DNA of 64,000 nt, taken from contig JBLXDU010000004.1 of the NCBI GenBank assembly GCA_048263775.1, positions 186,001-250,000 of the forward strand, written 5' to 3'. Positions 24,697 to 33,196 of the stretch are shown here, piece by piece. The notes below the pieces were generated by a model. That model was not told where the DNA came from. It searched no databases and was given only the letters and a program-made list of their open reading frames with translations. This stretch comes from UBA1479 sp048263775 (lineage in GTDB: Bacteria > Pseudomonadota > Alphaproteobacteria > Rhodospirillales > Casp-alpha2). Position 1 is the stretch's first letter. Each line of letters opens with the position of its first letter. The position numbers and the translations under genes were made by a program.

Positions 24697-25296
24697 ATGC
24701 GCACGGCCAGCGTCGAACGCAACACCAAGGAAACGCAGATCAAGGTCAGCGTCAATCTGGACGGCACGGGGGAATATTCCGTGTCCACCGGGATCGGCTT
24801 TCTCGACCACATGCTGGAACAGCTGTCGCGCCATTCGCTCATGGACCTGACGGTCGAGGCCCAGGGCGACACCCATATCGATTTCCACCACACCACCGAG
24901 GACACGGGCATCGCCATCGGCGAAGCGGTGAACAAGGCGCTGGGCGACCGCCGTGGCATCACGCGCTACGGCTCGGCCCTGGTGCCCATGGACGAAACCC
25001 TGTCGCGGATCGCCATCGACCTCAGCAACCGGCCCTATCTGATCTGGCGGGTAAATTTCTCCAAGCCCAAGCTGGGCGATATGGACACGGAACTGTTCAA
25101 GGAATGGTTCCAGGCCTTCGCCCAGGCCGCGGGGGCCACTCTGCACGTGGAAAACCTCTATGGTGAGAACAACCACCATATCGTCGAGTCCTGCTACAAA
25201 GGCCTGGCGCGGAGCCTGCGCGACGCCGCCACCATCGACCCGCGCAAGGCCGACGCCGTGCCCTCGACCAAGGGAACCCTGGGCGGCTCGCTCTAG
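24697..25296 (+). CDS. hisB: Imidazoleglycerol-phosphate dehydratase HisB
   Basis: A 199-residue monofunctional HisB catalysing the sixth step of histidine synthesis. It has the metal-binding histidine motifs FLDHMLEQLSRHS, DFHHTTEDTGI and, in the second half, ENNHHIVESCYKGLARSLRDA, and ends with STKGTLGGSL. There is no phosphatase domain, unlike enterobacterial HisB. It starts a his cluster with hisH, hisA, hisF and hisE on the same strand. Confidence 0.97.
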   Translation: MRTASVERNTKETQIKVSVNLDGTGEYSVSTGIGFLDHMLEQLSRHSLMDLTVEAQGDTHIDFHHTTEDTGIAIGEAVNKALGDRRGITRYGSALVPMDETLSRIAIDLSNRPYLIWRVNFSKPKLGDMDTELFKEWFQAFAQAAGATLHVENLYGENNHHIVESCYKGLARSLRDAATIDPRKADAVPSTKGTLGGSL

Positions 25297-25351
25297 GCCG
25301 TCCCGCCTCCGCCCGCCCCGGGCGACCGACTTCTAACGAGCATCTGGACCC

Positions 25352-25753
25352 ATGCGCGTCTTCACCGTTCACCTTCGCCGCCACGGCCTGGACCCGGACA
25401 AGGATGTCCGTCTGGTCAAAGAAGGCTTCAACTGGCCGGCCTTTCTGTTCTCGTTCATCTGGGCGCTATGGCACCGCATGTGGTGGACGGCCTTGGGCCT
25501 GTTCGTGATCATCACCGGCGCGGGGTTCGCGGTCGAGGTTCTGCTGCCCGATCCCGTCGCCGGAACGGCGGTGATGCTGGCCCTTTACGCGGCCGTCGGC
25601 TTCGTCGCCAACGACCTCATGCGCCGCCATCTGGCGGCCCAGGGTTTCGCCGAAACCGGCCCCGTCTGCGGCGAGGACCGGGACGATGCCCTCTACCGTT
25701 TCCTCGATGCCGACCCGGCGCTGGCCCGCGACCTCGCGGCCGCCCGGGTTTGA
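25352..25753 (+). CDS. DUF2628 membrane protein in the his cluster
   Basis: A 133-residue protein with about two to three hydrophobic helices (WPAFLFSFIWALWH, WWTALGLFVIITGAGFAVEVLL, GTAVMLALYAAVGFVANDLM) after a polar N-terminus containing VRLVKEGFNWPAF, the DUF2628 signature. Function of the family is unknown. It lies between hisB and hisH, only 10 nt before the hisH ATG, so it is part of the his transcript. A specific link to histidine synthesis is not established. Confidence 0.85.
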   Translation: MRVFTVHLRRHGLDPDKDVRLVKEGFNWPAFLFSFIWALWHRMWWTALGLFVIITGAGFAVEVLLPDPVAGTAVMLALYAAVGFVANDLMRRHLAAQGFAETGPVCGEDRDDALYRFLDADPALARDLAAARV

Positions 25754-25763
25754 GGAGCCCTCC

Positions 25764-26411
25764 ATGACCATCGCCCTCATTGATTACGGTTCCGGCAACT
25801 TGCGCTCCGCCGCCAAGGCGTTCGAACGGGTGATGCGCGACCTGGGCCGGTCCGACACGGTCACCGTGACCGCCGACCCGGACGCGGTCGCCAAGGCCGA
25901 CCGCGTGGTTCTGCCGGGTGTGGGCGCCTTCGCCGACTGCCGGGCCGGGATCGCCGCCATCGACGGCATGATGGAGGCCCTGAACGAGGCCGTGATCACC
26001 CGCGCCCAGCCCTTCTTGGGCATCTGCGTCGGCATGCAGCTGATGGCGACCACGGGCTTCGAATTCGGCGAAACCCCCGGGTTCGGCTGGATTCCGGGGT
26101 CGGTCAAGGCGCTCGATCCCGCCGATACGGCGCTGAAGATTCCCCACATGGGCTGGAACGAGCTGTTCTGGGTCGGCTACCGGGAACATCCCGTGCTCAA
26201 GGACCTGGCCAACGGACAGCACGCCTATTTCGTCCATTCCTATCAGATGCTGCCGGAAATCTCGGAACATCTACTGGCCGTGACCGATTACGGCGGCCCG
26301 GTGACCGCCGCCGTGGGCCGCGACAATCTGGTCGGAACGCAATTCCATCCCGAGAAAAGCCAGGCTGTTGGCCTTAAGCTTATCGAAAACTTCTTGAAAT
26401 GGACGCCATGA
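25764..26411 (+). CDS. hisH: Imidazole glycerol phosphate synthase subunit HisH
   Basis: A 215-residue class I glutamine amidotransferase that supplies ammonia to HisF. It starts IALIDYGSGNLRSAAKAFE. The nucleophile is in FLGICVGMQLM and the catalytic His-Glu pair is in GTQFHPEKSQ near the C-terminus. HisH and HisF form the synthase that makes IGP and AICAR. The ATG at 25764 was chosen because it begins the conserved N-terminus; frames upstream overlap the DUF2628 gene. Confidence 0.97.
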   Translation: MTIALIDYGSGNLRSAAKAFERVMRDLGRSDTVTVTADPDAVAKADRVVLPGVGAFADCRAGIAAIDGMMEALNEAVITRAQPFLGICVGMQLMATTGFEFGETPGFGWIPGSVKALDPADTALKIPHMGWNELFWVGYREHPVLKDLANGQHAYFVHSYQMLPEISEHLLAVTDYGGPVTAAVGRDNLVGTQFHPEKSQAVGLKLIENFLKWTP

Positions 26412-26436
26412 CAACCCCAAACCAACGGAGTTGGTT

Positions 26437-27168
26437 ATGATTTTCTTTCCCGCCATCGACCTCAAGGACGGCAACTGCGTGCGCCTGTATCAGGGCGACA
26501 TGGACCAGGCGACGGTGTTTTCCGACGACCCGGCGGCCCAGGCCCGCGCCTTCCAGGACGCCGGCTGTGAATGGGTTCATTTGGTTGATCTAAACGGTGC
26601 ATTCGAAGGAAAGCCAGTGAACGCCGCCGCCGTCACCGGCATTCTGACGGCCCTCGACATCCCCGTGCAGCTGGGCGGCGGCATCCGGAACATGACGACG
26701 ATCGACGATTGGTTGGCCCGCGGCGTGCGCCGGGTGATCCTTGGCACCGTCGCCTTGACGGACCCGGATCTGGTCAAGGCTGCCTGCAAGGCCCATCCGG
26801 GCCGGGTCGCCGTCGGCATCGATGCCCGCGACGGGCTTGTCGCCGTCGAAGGCTGGGCCGAAGTCTCGGAACTGACGGCGCTGGAGCTTGCCAAACGGTT
26901 CGAGGACGCGGGCGTCGCCGCCATCATTTTCACCGACATCGGCCGCGACGGCGTCATGCAGGGCCCCAACCTGCAGGCGACGCTTGATCTCGCCCGCGCC
27001 GTCTCCATCCCCGTGATCGCCTCGGGCGGCGTGTCGTCCATGGCCGATCTGGAAGACTTGAAGGCCCAGGGCGGCGGATTGCTCGAAGGCGTGATTTCCG
27101 GCCGCGCCGTCTATGACGGCAAGATCGACCTGCCCGCCGCCGTCAAACTGCTGAAGGACGCGGCCTAA
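26437..27168 (+). CDS. hisA: Phosphoribosylformimino-AICAR ribotide isomerase HisA
   Basis: A 243-residue (beta-alpha)8-barrel. The N-terminal PAIDLKDGNCVRLYQGD carries the first catalytic aspartate (D8), QLGGGIRN a phosphate-binding loop, and TDIGRDGVMQGPN the second catalytic aspartate. SGGVSSMADLEDL is the second phosphate loop. The ATG at 26437 has CGGAG upstream; a TTG two codons earlier is less likely. hisF begins at the last base of its stop codon. Confidence 0.97.
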   Translation: MIFFPAIDLKDGNCVRLYQGDMDQATVFSDDPAAQARAFQDAGCEWVHLVDLNGAFEGKPVNAAAVTGILTALDIPVQLGGGIRNMTTIDDWLARGVRRVILGTVALTDPDLVKAACKAHPGRVAVGIDARDGLVAVEGWAEVSELTALELAKRFEDAGVAAIIFTDIGRDGVMQGPNLQATLDLARAVSIPVIASGGVSSMADLEDLKAQGGGLLEGVISGRAVYDGKIDLPAAVKLLKDAA

Positions 27169-27968
27169 TGCTGAAAGCGCGCGTCATTCCCTGCCTGGAC
27201 GTCAACGAAGGGCGCGTCGTCAAGGGCGTCAACTTCGTCGACCTGGTCGACGCCGGCGATCCGGTCGAACAGGCGCAAATCTATGACGCCGCCGGGGCGG
27301 ACGAACTTTGCTTCCTCGACATCACCGCCAGCCATGAAAACCGCGACACCATCTTCGACGTGGTGGCGCGCACGGCGGAACATTGCTTCATGCCGCTGAC
27401 CGTGGGCGGCGGCGTGCGCACGACGGATGATATCCGCAAATTGCTGTTGGCCGGGGCCGACAAGGTCTCGATCAACACGGCGGCCGTGCACAACCCGGAC
27501 TTCGTGCGCGAGGCCTCGGAAAAATTCGGCGCGCAATGCATCGTCGTTGCGGTCGACGCCAAGCGGGTCGACGCGAAAACGCGCGAACCGTCGCCTGACG
27601 GCACCCGGTTCGAGATCTTCACCCACGGCGGGCGCAAGGCCACGGGCATCGAATGCATTTCCTGGGCGGAAAAGATGGCCGATTTCGGGGCCGGGGAAAT
27701 TCTCCTCACCTCCATGGACCGAGACGGCACCAAGAACGGATTTGATTTGGCCCTGACCCGCGCCGTCGCCGACGCCGTGCCCGTGCCGGTGATCGCTTCC
27801 GGCGGGGTCGGCACTCTGGACCATCTGGTCGACGGCATCACGGAAGGCCATGCCTCGGCCGTGCTCGCCGCCTCGATCTTTCACTTCGGCACCTATTCCA
27901 TTCAACAGGCCAAGGCGCATATGCTGGCGGCTGGTGCGCCGGTGCGCATGGATGAAACCGCCGCCTGA
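27168..27968 (+). CDS. hisF: Imidazole glycerol phosphate synthase subunit HisF
   Basis: A 266-residue barrel, homologous to HisA. The catalytic aspartates lie in IPCLDVNEGRVVKG near residue 11 and in the TSMDRDGTKNG segment; VGGGVRTTDD and IASGGVGTLDH are phosphate loops. HisF cyclises the product using ammonia from HisH to form imidazole glycerol phosphate. It overlaps hisA by one base (TAATG). Confidence 0.98.
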   Translation: MLKARVIPCLDVNEGRVVKGVNFVDLVDAGDPVEQAQIYDAAGADELCFLDITASHENRDTIFDVVARTAEHCFMPLTVGGGVRTTDDIRKLLLAGADKVSINTAAVHNPDFVREASEKFGAQCIVVAVDAKRVDAKTREPSPDGTRFEIFTHGGRKATGIECISWAEKMADFGAGEILLTSMDRDGTKNGFDLALTRAVADAVPVPVIASGGVGTLDHLVDGITEGHASAVLAASIFHFGTYSIQQAKAHMLAAGAPVRMDETAA

Positions 27969-27992
27969 GATTTTCACGTTAGGACCCCGGCC

Positions 27993-28328
27993 ATGACCCA
28001 TATCCTGGACGCTCTGTTCGCGACCATCGAAAGCCGAAAAGCAGCTTTTGAAAATGGGGGCGCCGACCCGGCCTCGAGCTACACGGCCAAGCTGTTCGCC
28101 GGCGGCACGCCCCTGATCGCGCGCAAGATCGGCGAGGAAGCGGTCGAGACCGCCGTCGCCGCCCTGACCGAAGACAACGCCGCCGTGACCAAGGAAAGTG
28201 CGGACGTGCTCTATCATCTGCTCGCCCTTTGGGCGCAGCTGGGCCTCGACCCCGCCGACGTTTGGGCCGAGTTGGAACGCCGAACGGGGCAGTCGGGGAT
28301 CACGGAAAAAGCAAGCCGCCCGAAGTGA
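27993..28328 (+). CDS. hisE: Phosphoribosyl-ATP pyrophosphatase HisE
   Basis: A 111-residue all-alpha MazG-fold pyrophosphatase for the second step of histidine synthesis. SYTAKLFAGGTPLIARKIGEEAVETAVAAL contains the Glu-rich metal site, with AKLF and KIGEEAVE typical of the family, and ESADVLYHLLALWA follows. No HisI domain is fused. hisI, hisG, hisC and hisD are not in this window. Confidence 0.96.
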   Translation: MTHILDALFATIESRKAAFENGGADPASSYTAKLFAGGTPLIARKIGEEAVETAVAALTEDNAAVTKESADVLYHLLALWAQLGLDPADVWAELERRTGQSGITEKASRPK

Positions 28329-28349
28329 AGTAAGGGCAGGAGAATTCAG

Positions 28350-28712
28350 ATGGCTTATGACGAGAACAACATCTTCGCGCGCATTATCCGGGGCGAAATC
28401 CCCTGTTCGACGGTTTACGAGGATGACCATGTCCTGGCCTTCAAGGACATCCAGCCGCAGCGCCGGGTCCATGTCCTGATCATTCCCAAGGGACATTACG
28501 TCGACATGAGCGATTTTTCAGAAAACGCCAGCGACGCGGAAATCCTCGCCTATACCCGGGCGATCAAGAAGGTCGCCGACAAGCTGGGCGTGACCGAAGA
28601 GGGCTACCGGCTGATCGCCAATACAGGCACGAACGGTCATCAGGATGTGCCCCACCTGCATCTCCACATCGTCGGCGGCGAACCCGTCGGCCCGATGCTC
28701 AAGCGGCCCTGA
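28350..28712 (+). CDS. hinT: HIT-family nucleotide hydrolase HinT
   Basis: A 120-residue histidine-triad protein. It begins NIFARIIRGEIPCSTVYEDD, then VHVLIIPKGH, and has the catalytic HxHxHxx motif HLHLHIVGG at about residue 102. HinT hydrolyses purine nucleoside phosphoramidates; its physiological substrate is not settled. It is 21 nt downstream of hisE and probably ends the his transcript. A weak terminator follows at 28735-28760. Confidence 0.96.
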   Translation: MAYDENNIFARIIRGEIPCSTVYEDDHVLAFKDIQPQRRVHVLIIPKGHYVDMSDFSENASDAEILAYTRAIKKVADKLGVTEEGYRLIANTGTNGHQDVPHLHLHIVGGEPVGPMLKRP

Positions 28713-28734
28713 CCAAGCCCCGGCCGGATTTCAT

Positions 28735-28760
28735 AACGGTCTGAATCACATACCGTTTTT
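28735..28760 (+). terminator. Possible terminator of the his-hinT transcript
   Basis: Inverted repeat AACGGT (28735-28740) and ACCGTT (28752-28757) with an 11-nt loop, ending in a run of five T (28756-28760). The six-pair stem is short, so termination efficiency is uncertain. Confidence 0.5.
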
Positions 28761-28834
28761 CGGTTTTCTTTGCAGAATCCAGATGACATACTTTCGTATG
28801 AATTCATCGACCATGAATAACCGGGGGATTATGC

Positions 28835-29269
28835 ATGGATACGGATTTCGAATTCGATATGAGGTTGGACGATAACGGCGTTCTGCTGTTCAAGTTCGGC
28901 GGCGTTTTCGACGTTGAACAATGGGTCGATCGGCAGCGCGCCGCCACGGCGCGGCTGTTTGCCAACGGCATCGATCCCAGGCTGCCGGCCGTCGTGGACC
29001 TGCGCGGCTTCATCCCGCCGCAGGGTGACTGGAACAAGATCGCAAAGCTTGTATTTGCCCGCTCGCAAACCATGGGCGAAACGCGGCAGCGCTGCGCCTT
29101 GATCACGGGCGGCAACTTCTGCATCGAACTCGCCTGCCGGTTTTACATCACGTCGAAGGCGATCATGTCCCGCACCAAATGCGCAACCCGGACCTTTTGC
29201 ACCTTCGAAGAAGGCTATGCCTGGGCCGCCGAAAACCTCGTCACCTCCGTGCCGTTCCGCCTCCACTAA
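28835..29269 (+). CDS. Hypothetical protein, STAS/SpoIIAA-like features possible
   Basis: A 144-residue soluble protein starting MDTDFEFDMRLDDNGVLLFK. It has an alternating hydrophobic pattern (VLLFKFGGVF, LPAVVDLRGFI, CALITGGNF) compatible with an alpha/beta STAS- or SpoIIAA-like fold, with the VVDLRGF segment resembling a central strand. I do not recognise a specific family. A good ribosome binding site (GGGGGA) precedes the ATG. The 3' end overlaps that of the convergent yifB gene by 29 bp. Three cysteines are present in the second half, with no clear motif. Confidence 0.6.
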   Translation: MDTDFEFDMRLDDNGVLLFKFGGVFDVEQWVDRQRAATARLFANGIDPRLPAVVDLRGFIPPQGDWNKIAKLVFARSQTMGETRQRCALITGGNFCIELACRFYITSKAIMSRTKCATRTFCTFEEGYAWAAENLVTSVPFRLH

Positions 29270-30791
29270 CGGCGCCGCGCCCCGGCGCCAGGCGCCGGAA
29301 CGACAACGCTTCGGCGACATGCAGCCGCGTCACGCCGCCGGCCTGGTCCATATCGGCCAGGGTGCGGGCGACGCGCAGCACCCGGTGATAGCCCCGGGCG
29401 CTGAGACCCAGGCGCGCCGCCGCGTCCACCAGCAGTCTTCGGCCCGCGTCGTCCGGCCTGGCGACCCGGTCGAGCAGTTCGCCGTCGGCCTGGGCGTTGG
29501 TGCGGATTCCCGTGGCTTTTTCCCGTTTGTAACGGTCGGCCTGAATCGCGCGGGCCTGGGCGACCCGGGCCGCGACCTGGGCGGTGCCCTCGCCGGGCGG
29601 CGGCAGATCGAGGTCGAGCGGGCTGACCGCCGGCACGTCCAAGTGAATGTCGATGCGGTCGAACAGGGGGCCGGAAATGCGGCCTTGATAATCTTCCGCG
29701 CATTTTGGGGCTTTTGAACAGGCCTGCGCCGCGTCGCCGAGATAGCCGCAGCGGCAGGGGTTCATGGCGGCGATCAATTGGAACCGTGCCGGATAGGTGA
29801 CATGGGCATTGGCCCGGGCCACGGCGGCGCGCCCGGTTTCCAGTGGCTGGCGCAGGCTTTCCAGGGTGGCGCGCTGGAATTCCGGCAGTTCGTCCAGGAA
29901 CAGCACGCCCTGATGGGCGAGCGAGACCTCGCCGGGCCGAACCCGCATGCCGCCGCCGATCAAAGCGGGCAGGGACGCCGAGTGGTGCGGATCGCGGAAC
30001 GGCCGCTGGCGGGACAGGCCGCCGCCGGTCAACTCACCGGCCAGGCTTTGGACCATGGACACCTCGAGAATTTCTTCAGGCGCCAGCGGCGGCAGCAGGC
30101 CCGGCAGGCGCTGCGCCAACATGGATTTCCCGGCCCCCGGCGGGCCGACCATCAGAAGATTATGGCCGCCGCTGGCCGCGATCTCCAACCCCCGTTTGGC
30201 CGTTTCCTGGCCCTTGATGTCGGCTAGGTCCGGGTATTGTGCCGCTTCCCCGGCCTCGGGCCGGGCCGGCGGGGCCAGCACCTGCGTGCCCTTGAAGTGA
30301 TTGACGAGAGACAGAAGATTAGGGGCCGCGAGAATGTCCGCCCCTCCGGCCCAGGCGGCTTCGCCGCCCTGCGCGGCCGGGCAGATCAGGCCCAGATCCC
30401 TGGCGTTGGCGTGGACGGCGGCCGGCAGCACCCCGGCGACCGCGGCCAGCGCCCCGTCGAGGGCCAGTTCGCCCAGGGCCAGATAGCGCACCATGTCGTC
30501 GGCGGGCAGTACGTCCATGGCGGTCAGCAGGGCAAGCGCAATGGGCAGGTCGAAATGGCTGCCTTCCTTGGCCAGGTCGGCGGGCGCCAGGTTGACGGTG
30601 ATGCGCTTGGGCGGCAGGGCCAGGCCCATGGCGTGAAGGGCGGCGCGAACCCGCTCCCGGCTTTCCGCGACCGCCTTGTCCGGCAGGCCGACCACGGAAA
30701 AAGCAGGCAGGCCGCCGGTCATCTGCACCTGGACGTCGACGTCCAGAACGTCGATGCCCTGAAAGGCGGCGGTGGCGATGCGTGCGACCAT
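29241..30791 (-). CDS. YifB family Mg-chelatase-like AAA+ ATPase
   Basis: A 516-residue protein related to ComM/YifB. An N-terminal Lon-protease-like fold domain runs to about residue 180, followed by an AAA+ module with Walker A VGPPGAGKSMLAQRLPG, Walker B VLFLDELPEF, and the cysteine segment NPCRCGYLGD with further cysteines in CSKAPKC that may bind metal. A C-terminal Mg_chelatase C domain ends in LHVAEALSFRR. ComM promotes branch migration in natural transformation in some bacteria. The ATG at 30789-30791 starts the family's VARIATAAFQGID; a longer upstream frame is rejected. Confidence 0.93.
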   Translation of the reverse strand: MVARIATAAFQGIDVLDVDVQVQMTGGLPAFSVVGLPDKAVAESRERVRAALHAMGLALPPKRITVNLAPADLAKEGSHFDLPIALALLTAMDVLPADDMVRYLALGELALDGALAAVAGVLPAAVHANARDLGLICPAAQGGEAAWAGGADILAAPNLLSLVNHFKGTQVLAPPARPEAGEAAQYPDLADIKGQETAKRGLEIAASGGHNLLMVGPPGAGKSMLAQRLPGLLPPLAPEEILEVSMVQSLAGELTGGGLSRQRPFRDPHHSASLPALIGGGMRVRPGEVSLAHQGVLFLDELPEFQRATLESLRQPLETGRAAVARANAHVTYPARFQLIAAMNPCRCGYLGDAAQACSKAPKCAEDYQGRISGPLFDRIDIHLDVPAVSPLDLDLPPPGEGTAQVAARVAQARAIQADRYKREKATGIRTNAQADGELLDRVARPDDAGRRLLVDAAARLGLSARGYHRVLRVARTLADMDQAGGVTRLHVAEALSFRRLAPGRGAVSGGGTARR

Positions 30792-30888
30792 CGTCGGCCC
30801 CTTCTTCTCAACCCCTGTTGGTTGGAAGATAAGATACCTTTTCGCGAAAGAGGAAAACCCCCCACGCGGCAAAGAGGCGTGATTTTGC

Positions 30889-31404
30889 CTAAGCCAGATC
30901 CCGGGGCCGCACGAACCTTTGCAGCACGCCGGACCCTTCGCTGATTTTGGTCCAGCTGTCCCGCGCGAAGCGGATTTCGGCGAGGGCGGCGGTCGGGTAC
31001 TTTTCCGCAAGATTTGCCAGGGCCTTGGCTTTGCCGGTTCCGGCCAGGCGATGGGCCAGGTCCTCGATCTCCGGGTTATGGCCGATCAGCAGCAGGCGGT
31101 CGCAGTCGTCGGGCACGCGGCGCAGCGCCGCCAGCAAGGCGGCCGAGGACACGGCGTAAAGCCCCTTGCTGATGCGCACGGGAACTTCTTGGCCCAGTTC
31201 GGGCGCGATCAGATCCCAGGTTTCCTGGGCACGCCGCGCCGTGGAACACAGCACCAGATCGGGAGTCAGGCCCTCGGCCAAAAGATAACGGCCCATGCGG
31301 GGGGCGGCGTCGTGTCCGCGCGGAGCGAGCGGACGGTCGATGTCGTCAAGCCCGGACGCGGCCCAGTCGGATTTGGCGTGGCGCAGCAGCAGAAGTGTTT
31401 TCAC
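30889..31404 (-). CDS. Histidine phosphatase SixA-like
   Basis: A 171-residue member of the histidine phosphatase (phosphoglycerate mutase-like) superfamily. The catalytic LLLRHAKSDW carries the RH motif, and CSTARRAQET and LLIGHNPEIEDL supply the other conserved residues. SixA in E. coli dephosphorylates a phosphohistidine; the local substrate is unknown. The start is GTG at 31402-31404. It is 4 nt after the dienelactone hydrolase gene, so the two are co-transcribed. Confidence 0.9.
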   Translation of the reverse strand: MKTLLLLRHAKSDWAASGLDDIDRPLAPRGHDAAPRMGRYLLAEGLTPDLVLCSTARRAQETWDLIAPELGQEVPVRISKGLYAVSSAALLAALRRVPDDCDRLLLIGHNPEIEDLAHRLAGTGKAKALANLAEKYPTAALAEIRFARDSWTKISEGSGVLQRFVRPRDLA

Positions 31405-31408
31405 GATG

Positions 31409-32170
31409 CTATTTGCGCTTCGCCGGGGCGGCTTTTTTCAGGTTGCGGCCCCACAGGGCGAACAGCTTGTCCCAGGCGGCCTCCGCCTGCACCGGCGTAT
31501 AGACCAGGCGTTCGGCGAACTGGAAGCCGTGCTGCGTGCCCTTGAGCTGAAGAACAGTTGCCTTCACGCCGGTCTTCTTGATCGTCTTCTTCAGGGCTTC
31601 GATCGTCGCCTGCGGCACGTGGGCGTCCGTCTCGGCGAAGATGAACAGCAATTCGCCCTGGACCTGATCCAACAGAAGATGTGGCGAGTCTTCCTTGTCC
31701 GTGACGATGCCGACCCCGTACATGCTGGCCGACGCCTTGATGCGCGTCGGGTATCGCCCGGCGACGGTGGTGACGTAACGTCCGCTCATGCAATAGCCGA
31801 CACAGCCGACCGGCCCGGCGGCGACGTCGGCCTGGGCGTCAAGGAAGGCGAGAATGCCCGCGGTGTCGTCGGTTACGTCGGCATTGGTCAGGGAATTCAT
31901 CGCTTCCCGCCAGACCTTGGTCATGGCTTCGGTGCGCCGGGTGTTGTCGAGGCGCAGCGTGCCGAGCCGGTAATACATGTCCGGCAGGATGCAGTAATAA
32001 CCCGCCTTGGCGATGCGCCGCGCCATGTTGCAGAGTTCCTCGCGGAAGCCCGGCGCGTCCATATAGAAGATGATCGCCGGAAACGGCCCGCCCGCATCGG
32101 GCCGGGCGACGAAGGACGGCATTCGCCCGTACTTGGTCGGCACCTCGACCATTCCTTCAATTAGCACCAT
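31409..32170 (-). CDS. Dienelactone hydrolase family protein
   Basis: A 253-residue alpha/beta hydrolase. The nucleophile motif GYCMSGRY contains the cysteine expected of dienelactone hydrolases (GxCxG). FAETDAHVP supplies the acid, and GTQHGFQF the histidine. The PAIIFYMDAPGFREE segment is the oxyanion-region strand. The family hydrolyses dienelactones in aromatic catabolism, but many members have other or unknown substrates; no catabolic genes lie nearby, so the substrate is uncertain. Confidence 0.9.
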   Translation of the reverse strand: MVLIEGMVEVPTKYGRMPSFVARPDAGGPFPAIIFYMDAPGFREELCNMARRIAKAGYYCILPDMYYRLGTLRLDNTRRTEAMTKVWREAMNSLTNADVTDDTAGILAFLDAQADVAAGPVGCVGYCMSGRYVTTVAGRYPTRIKASASMYGVGIVTDKEDSPHLLLDQVQGELLFIFAETDAHVPQATIEALKKTIKKTGVKATVLQLKGTQHGFQFAERLVYTPVQAEAAWDKLFALWGRNLKKAAPAKRK

Positions 32171-32202
32171 GTCGATTCTCCCTTTGCGTTTCTTGTCGCG
32201 GC

Positions 32203-33141
32203 TTAAAGCCGCGCTTCGATGGCGTCCCAGATGTCGCTTTCCAGGCTGACCCCGTCGAAGCGGTTGATTTCCTGCAGTCCCGTTGGCGAGGTCACGTTGA
32301 TTTCCGTGAGATAGCCGCCAATGACATCAATACCAACGAAGATCAGGCCGCGGGCCTTCAGCTCCGGTGCCAGGGCGGCGCAGATTTCGCGTTCGCGCGC
32401 GGTCAGTTCGGACTTCAGCGGCTTGCCGCCGACATGCATGTTGGACCGGCTTTCGCCCGCCGCGGGCACGCGGTTGACGGCACCCGCGACCTCGCCATCG
32501 ATCAGGATGATGCGCTTGTCGCCCTGGCGCACGTCCTTCAGATAGGCCTGGACGATGACCGGCTCGCGGAACATCTCGGTGAACATCTCCAGCAGCGAAT
32601 TCAGGTTCTCGTCCCCAGGCGTGATGTGGAACACGCCCGCCCCGCCGTTGCCGTAGAGCGGCTTGACGATGATGTCCTTGTGCTCTTCCCGGAAGGCCAG
32701 GATGTCTTGGCGGTTGGTCGCGATCAGAGTCGGCGGCATGAACTGGGCGAAGCGGGTGACGAACAGTTTCTCCGGCGCGTTGCGCACCTCGGCCGGGTTG
32801 TTCACCACCAGAGTCTTGGGGTGGACCATCTCCAGAAGATGCGTCGCCGTGATATAGGCCATGTCGAAGGGCGGGTCCTGGCGCATCAAGACCACGTCCG
32901 TGTCGGCCAGATCGATGCGCGATTTCTCGCCAAGGGTGAAATGGTTGCCCGCTTCGCGCCGCACGTCCATGGGTTCGGCCCAGGCGGTCACCCGGCCGTG
33001 ATGGTAGGACAGATCGCCCGGCAGATAGTGCAGCAGCTTGTGCCCGCGGCGCTGGGCTTCCAGGGCCAGGACGAAGGTGCTGTCGCCGGTGATGTCGATG
33101 GACGACACATGGTCCATCTGAATGGCCACGGTAAGCGCCAT
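32203..33141 (-). CDS. gshB: Glutathione synthetase
   Basis: A 312-residue prokaryotic GshB, ATP-grasp fold, joining glycine to gamma-glutamylcysteine. The N-terminal domain VAIQMDHVSSID and the PPFDMAYITATHLLE segment, the nucleotide-binding KPLYGNGGAGVFH and GVDVIGG-type segment FVGIDVIGGYLTEINVTSPTGL near the C-terminus are characteristic. The start is ATG at 33141. It precedes the dienelactone hydrolase gene by about 30 nt on the same strand. Confidence 0.97.
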   Translation of the reverse strand: MALTVAIQMDHVSSIDITGDSTFVLALEAQRRGHKLLHYLPGDLSYHHGRVTAWAEPMDVRREAGNHFTLGEKSRIDLADTDVVLMRQDPPFDMAYITATHLLEMVHPKTLVVNNPAEVRNAPEKLFVTRFAQFMPPTLIATNRQDILAFREEHKDIIVKPLYGNGGAGVFHITPGDENLNSLLEMFTEMFREPVIVQAYLKDVRQGDKRIILIDGEVAGAVNRVPAAGESRSNMHVGGKPLKSELTAREREICAALAPELKARGLIFVGIDVIGGYLTEINVTSPTGLQEINRFDGVSLESDIWDAIEARL

Positions 33142-33196
33142 GGGAAAATCCTTATCCTTCGGCCGATTGGGGGAGCGTGGGGCAGGGGCCGGCCGG

